Source of the DNA: Fen-1077 sp050014355
GTDB taxonomy: Bacteria; Chloroflexota; Dehalococcoidia; Dehalococcoidales; RBG-16-60-22
Assembly (NCBI GenBank): GCA_050014355.1
Contig: JBEKDL010000095.1
Coordinates: 1-6,023 of the forward strand
DNA: 6,023 nucleotides
Direction: 5' to 3'
Position 1 is the first letter of the stretch, and every line of letters starts with the position of its first letter. Of the stretch, positions 5,350 through 6,023 are shown one piece after another. The notes under the pieces are model-generated. The model did no database searches. It had not been told where the DNA came from and saw only the letters and a program-made list of their open reading frames with translations. The position numbers were made by a program, and so were the translations under genes.

Positions 5350-5922
5350 TTATTGCTCCTCTAATGTCACTTGCTCGAAGGCAGTTTCCATCGCTTTGAT
5401 ATTGCGGTCGCCAAGCTTGCCGAAACGCTTTTGCAACGGGCCATGGGCGGACTCTTTTTTAATCACGCCGGTAGCCCTGATAACGGCGCCCAGCATGGTG
5501 GTATTGACAATGGGCACCCCCAGCGTTTCCTTGGCAATTTTCGTGGCGTTGACGGTCGAGACCGGATAGCTGATATTGAATTCGGATTTAATCTGCTGCG
5601 CGGTCTTCTTGGTATTGACGATGACCTTGCCGCCCTTTTTCAGCCCCGAGGTAACATTGACGATGGACAAGAGAGAGGGGTCCAGGACGACGACGACATC
5701 CGGCGTGGTGACATCGGCCCTGATTTTCACCGGCTCTCTGGTATCGACACGGTTAAAAGCCTGCACCGGGGCGCCTCTCCTCTCCGGCCCGAAGCTGGGG
5801 AACGCCTGCGCGTACTTCCCCTCGGCGATGGCGGCCTGGGCCAGCATCTCGGTGGAAGTTACCGCCCCCTGCCCGCCGCGGCCATGCCATCTAATCTCAA
5901 TTAGGCTGCTTTCTTTTACCAT
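5350..5922 (-). CDS. porG: Pyruvate:ferredoxin oxidoreductase gamma subunit
   Basis: This 190-residue gamma subunit of the four-part POR is a 2-oxoacid:acceptor oxidoreductase gamma domain, a Rossmann-like fold that in PFOR structures forms part of the CoA-side assembly. Diagnostic motifs: IRWHGRGGQGAVTS (10-23), AFPSFGPERRGAPVQAFNRV (40-59), VVLDPSLL (78-85), and GVPIVNTTMLGA (135-146), followed by the C-terminal FGKLGDRNIKAMETAFE (167-183). The length is normal. The start ATG at 5922 has GGAG about 7 nt upstream. It is the first protein gene of the operon, starting only 22 nt after the tRNA-Arg gene, so a normal promoter and leader cannot fit between them; transcription probably comes through the tRNA. 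The order G-D-A-B is the one known from Thermotoga and Pyrococcus. Confidence 0.95.
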   Translation of the reverse strand: MVKESSLIEIRWHGRGGQGAVTSTEMLAQAAIAEGKYAQAFPSFGPERRGAPVQAFNRVDTREPVKIRADVTTPDVVVVLDPSLLSIVNVTSGLKKGGKVIVNTKKTAQQIKSEFNISYPVSTVNATKIAKETLGVPIVNTTMLGAVIRATGVIKKESAHGPLQKRFGKLGDRNIKAMETAFEQVTLEEQ

Positions 5923-5944
5923 TTTCCGCTCCGAATTTTAGAAA

Positions 5945-6017
5945 TGCCCCTGGAGCGACTTGAACGCTCGCAACCAGCTTCGGAGGCTGGTGCTCTATCC
6001 ACCTGAGCTACAGGGGC
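5945..6017 (-). tRNA. tRNA-Arg (anticodon CCG)
   Basis: A complete 73-nt cloverleaf folds on the minus strand. The acceptor GCCCCTG pairs perfectly with CAGGGGC. The D arm is GCTC/GAGC with a loop containing GG. The anticodon stem CCAGC/GCTGG encloses the loop CTCCGAA, giving anticodon CCG, which reads the Arg codon CGG. The variable region is 4 nt. The T arm is GAGCG/CGCTC with loop TTCAAGT. The discriminator is A and no CCA is encoded (TTT follows). Its 3' end is 22 nt from the porG start. Confidence 0.97.
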
Positions 6018-6023
6018 GATAAC

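Noticed and set aside
1..6023. CRISPR arrays, insertion sequences, toxin-antitoxin or defence genes
   Set aside because: No spaced direct repeats, transposase motifs or related proteins were found; almost the whole window is filled by the metabolic operon.

Overview
The window is one tightly packed minus-strand operon of an anaerobic bacterium. From right to left it reads: tRNA-Arg(CCG), then porG-porD-porA-porB, which encode a four-subunit ferredoxin-dependent pyruvate oxidoreductase (pyruvate synthase). After these come a nuoE/hydC-like gene, a nuoF/hydB-like gene, and a NuoG/HydA-type iron-sulfur electron-carrier subunit that is split into two reading frames. A hairpin at the extreme left edge is probably the operon terminator. 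The + strand holds no gene I can support; its long open frames are shadows of the minus-strand genes.

Organism: oxygen-sensitive, cluster-rich enzymes, a moderately high G+C and the archaeal/Thermotoga-type gene order GDAB point to a strict anaerobe. The protein style recalls Chloroflexota (Dehalococcoidia) and related anaerobes, but that is an impression from memory and no marker gene fixes it. The tRNA has a bacterial cloverleaf with no encoded CCA.

How the parts fit: PorA and PorB form the thiamine-diphosphate catalytic core, PorG completes the CoA-handling part, and PorD carries two [4Fe-4S] clusters that pass electrons out. The next three genes match the diaphorase part of NAD-linked [FeFe]-hydrogenases (HydABC, HndABCD) and of complex I: NuoE (2Fe-2S), NuoF (FMN, NADH site, 4Fe-4S) and a NuoG-N-terminus-like carrier. 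No H-cluster hydrogenase domain and no membrane subunit is present. The simplest inference is that POR is wired, directly or through ferredoxin, to an NAD(P)+-reducing module, giving pyruvate + CoA + NAD+ to acetyl-CoA + CO2 + NADH or the reverse. The NuoF-like protein lacks the C-terminal 2x[4Fe-4S] domain of the bifurcating HydB type, which bears on the mechanism.

The genes overlap or abut: ATGA at porD/porA, TAATG at porA/porB, zero gap at porG/porD, a 62-nt out-of-frame overlap at porB/nuoE, and a 10-nt gap at nuoE/nuoF. The only real spacer is 44 nt before the carrier gene. That carrier gene is the most irregular part: the 2Fe-2S domain and the 4Fe-4S domain lie in different frames, and the linker that normally joins them seems to be missing.
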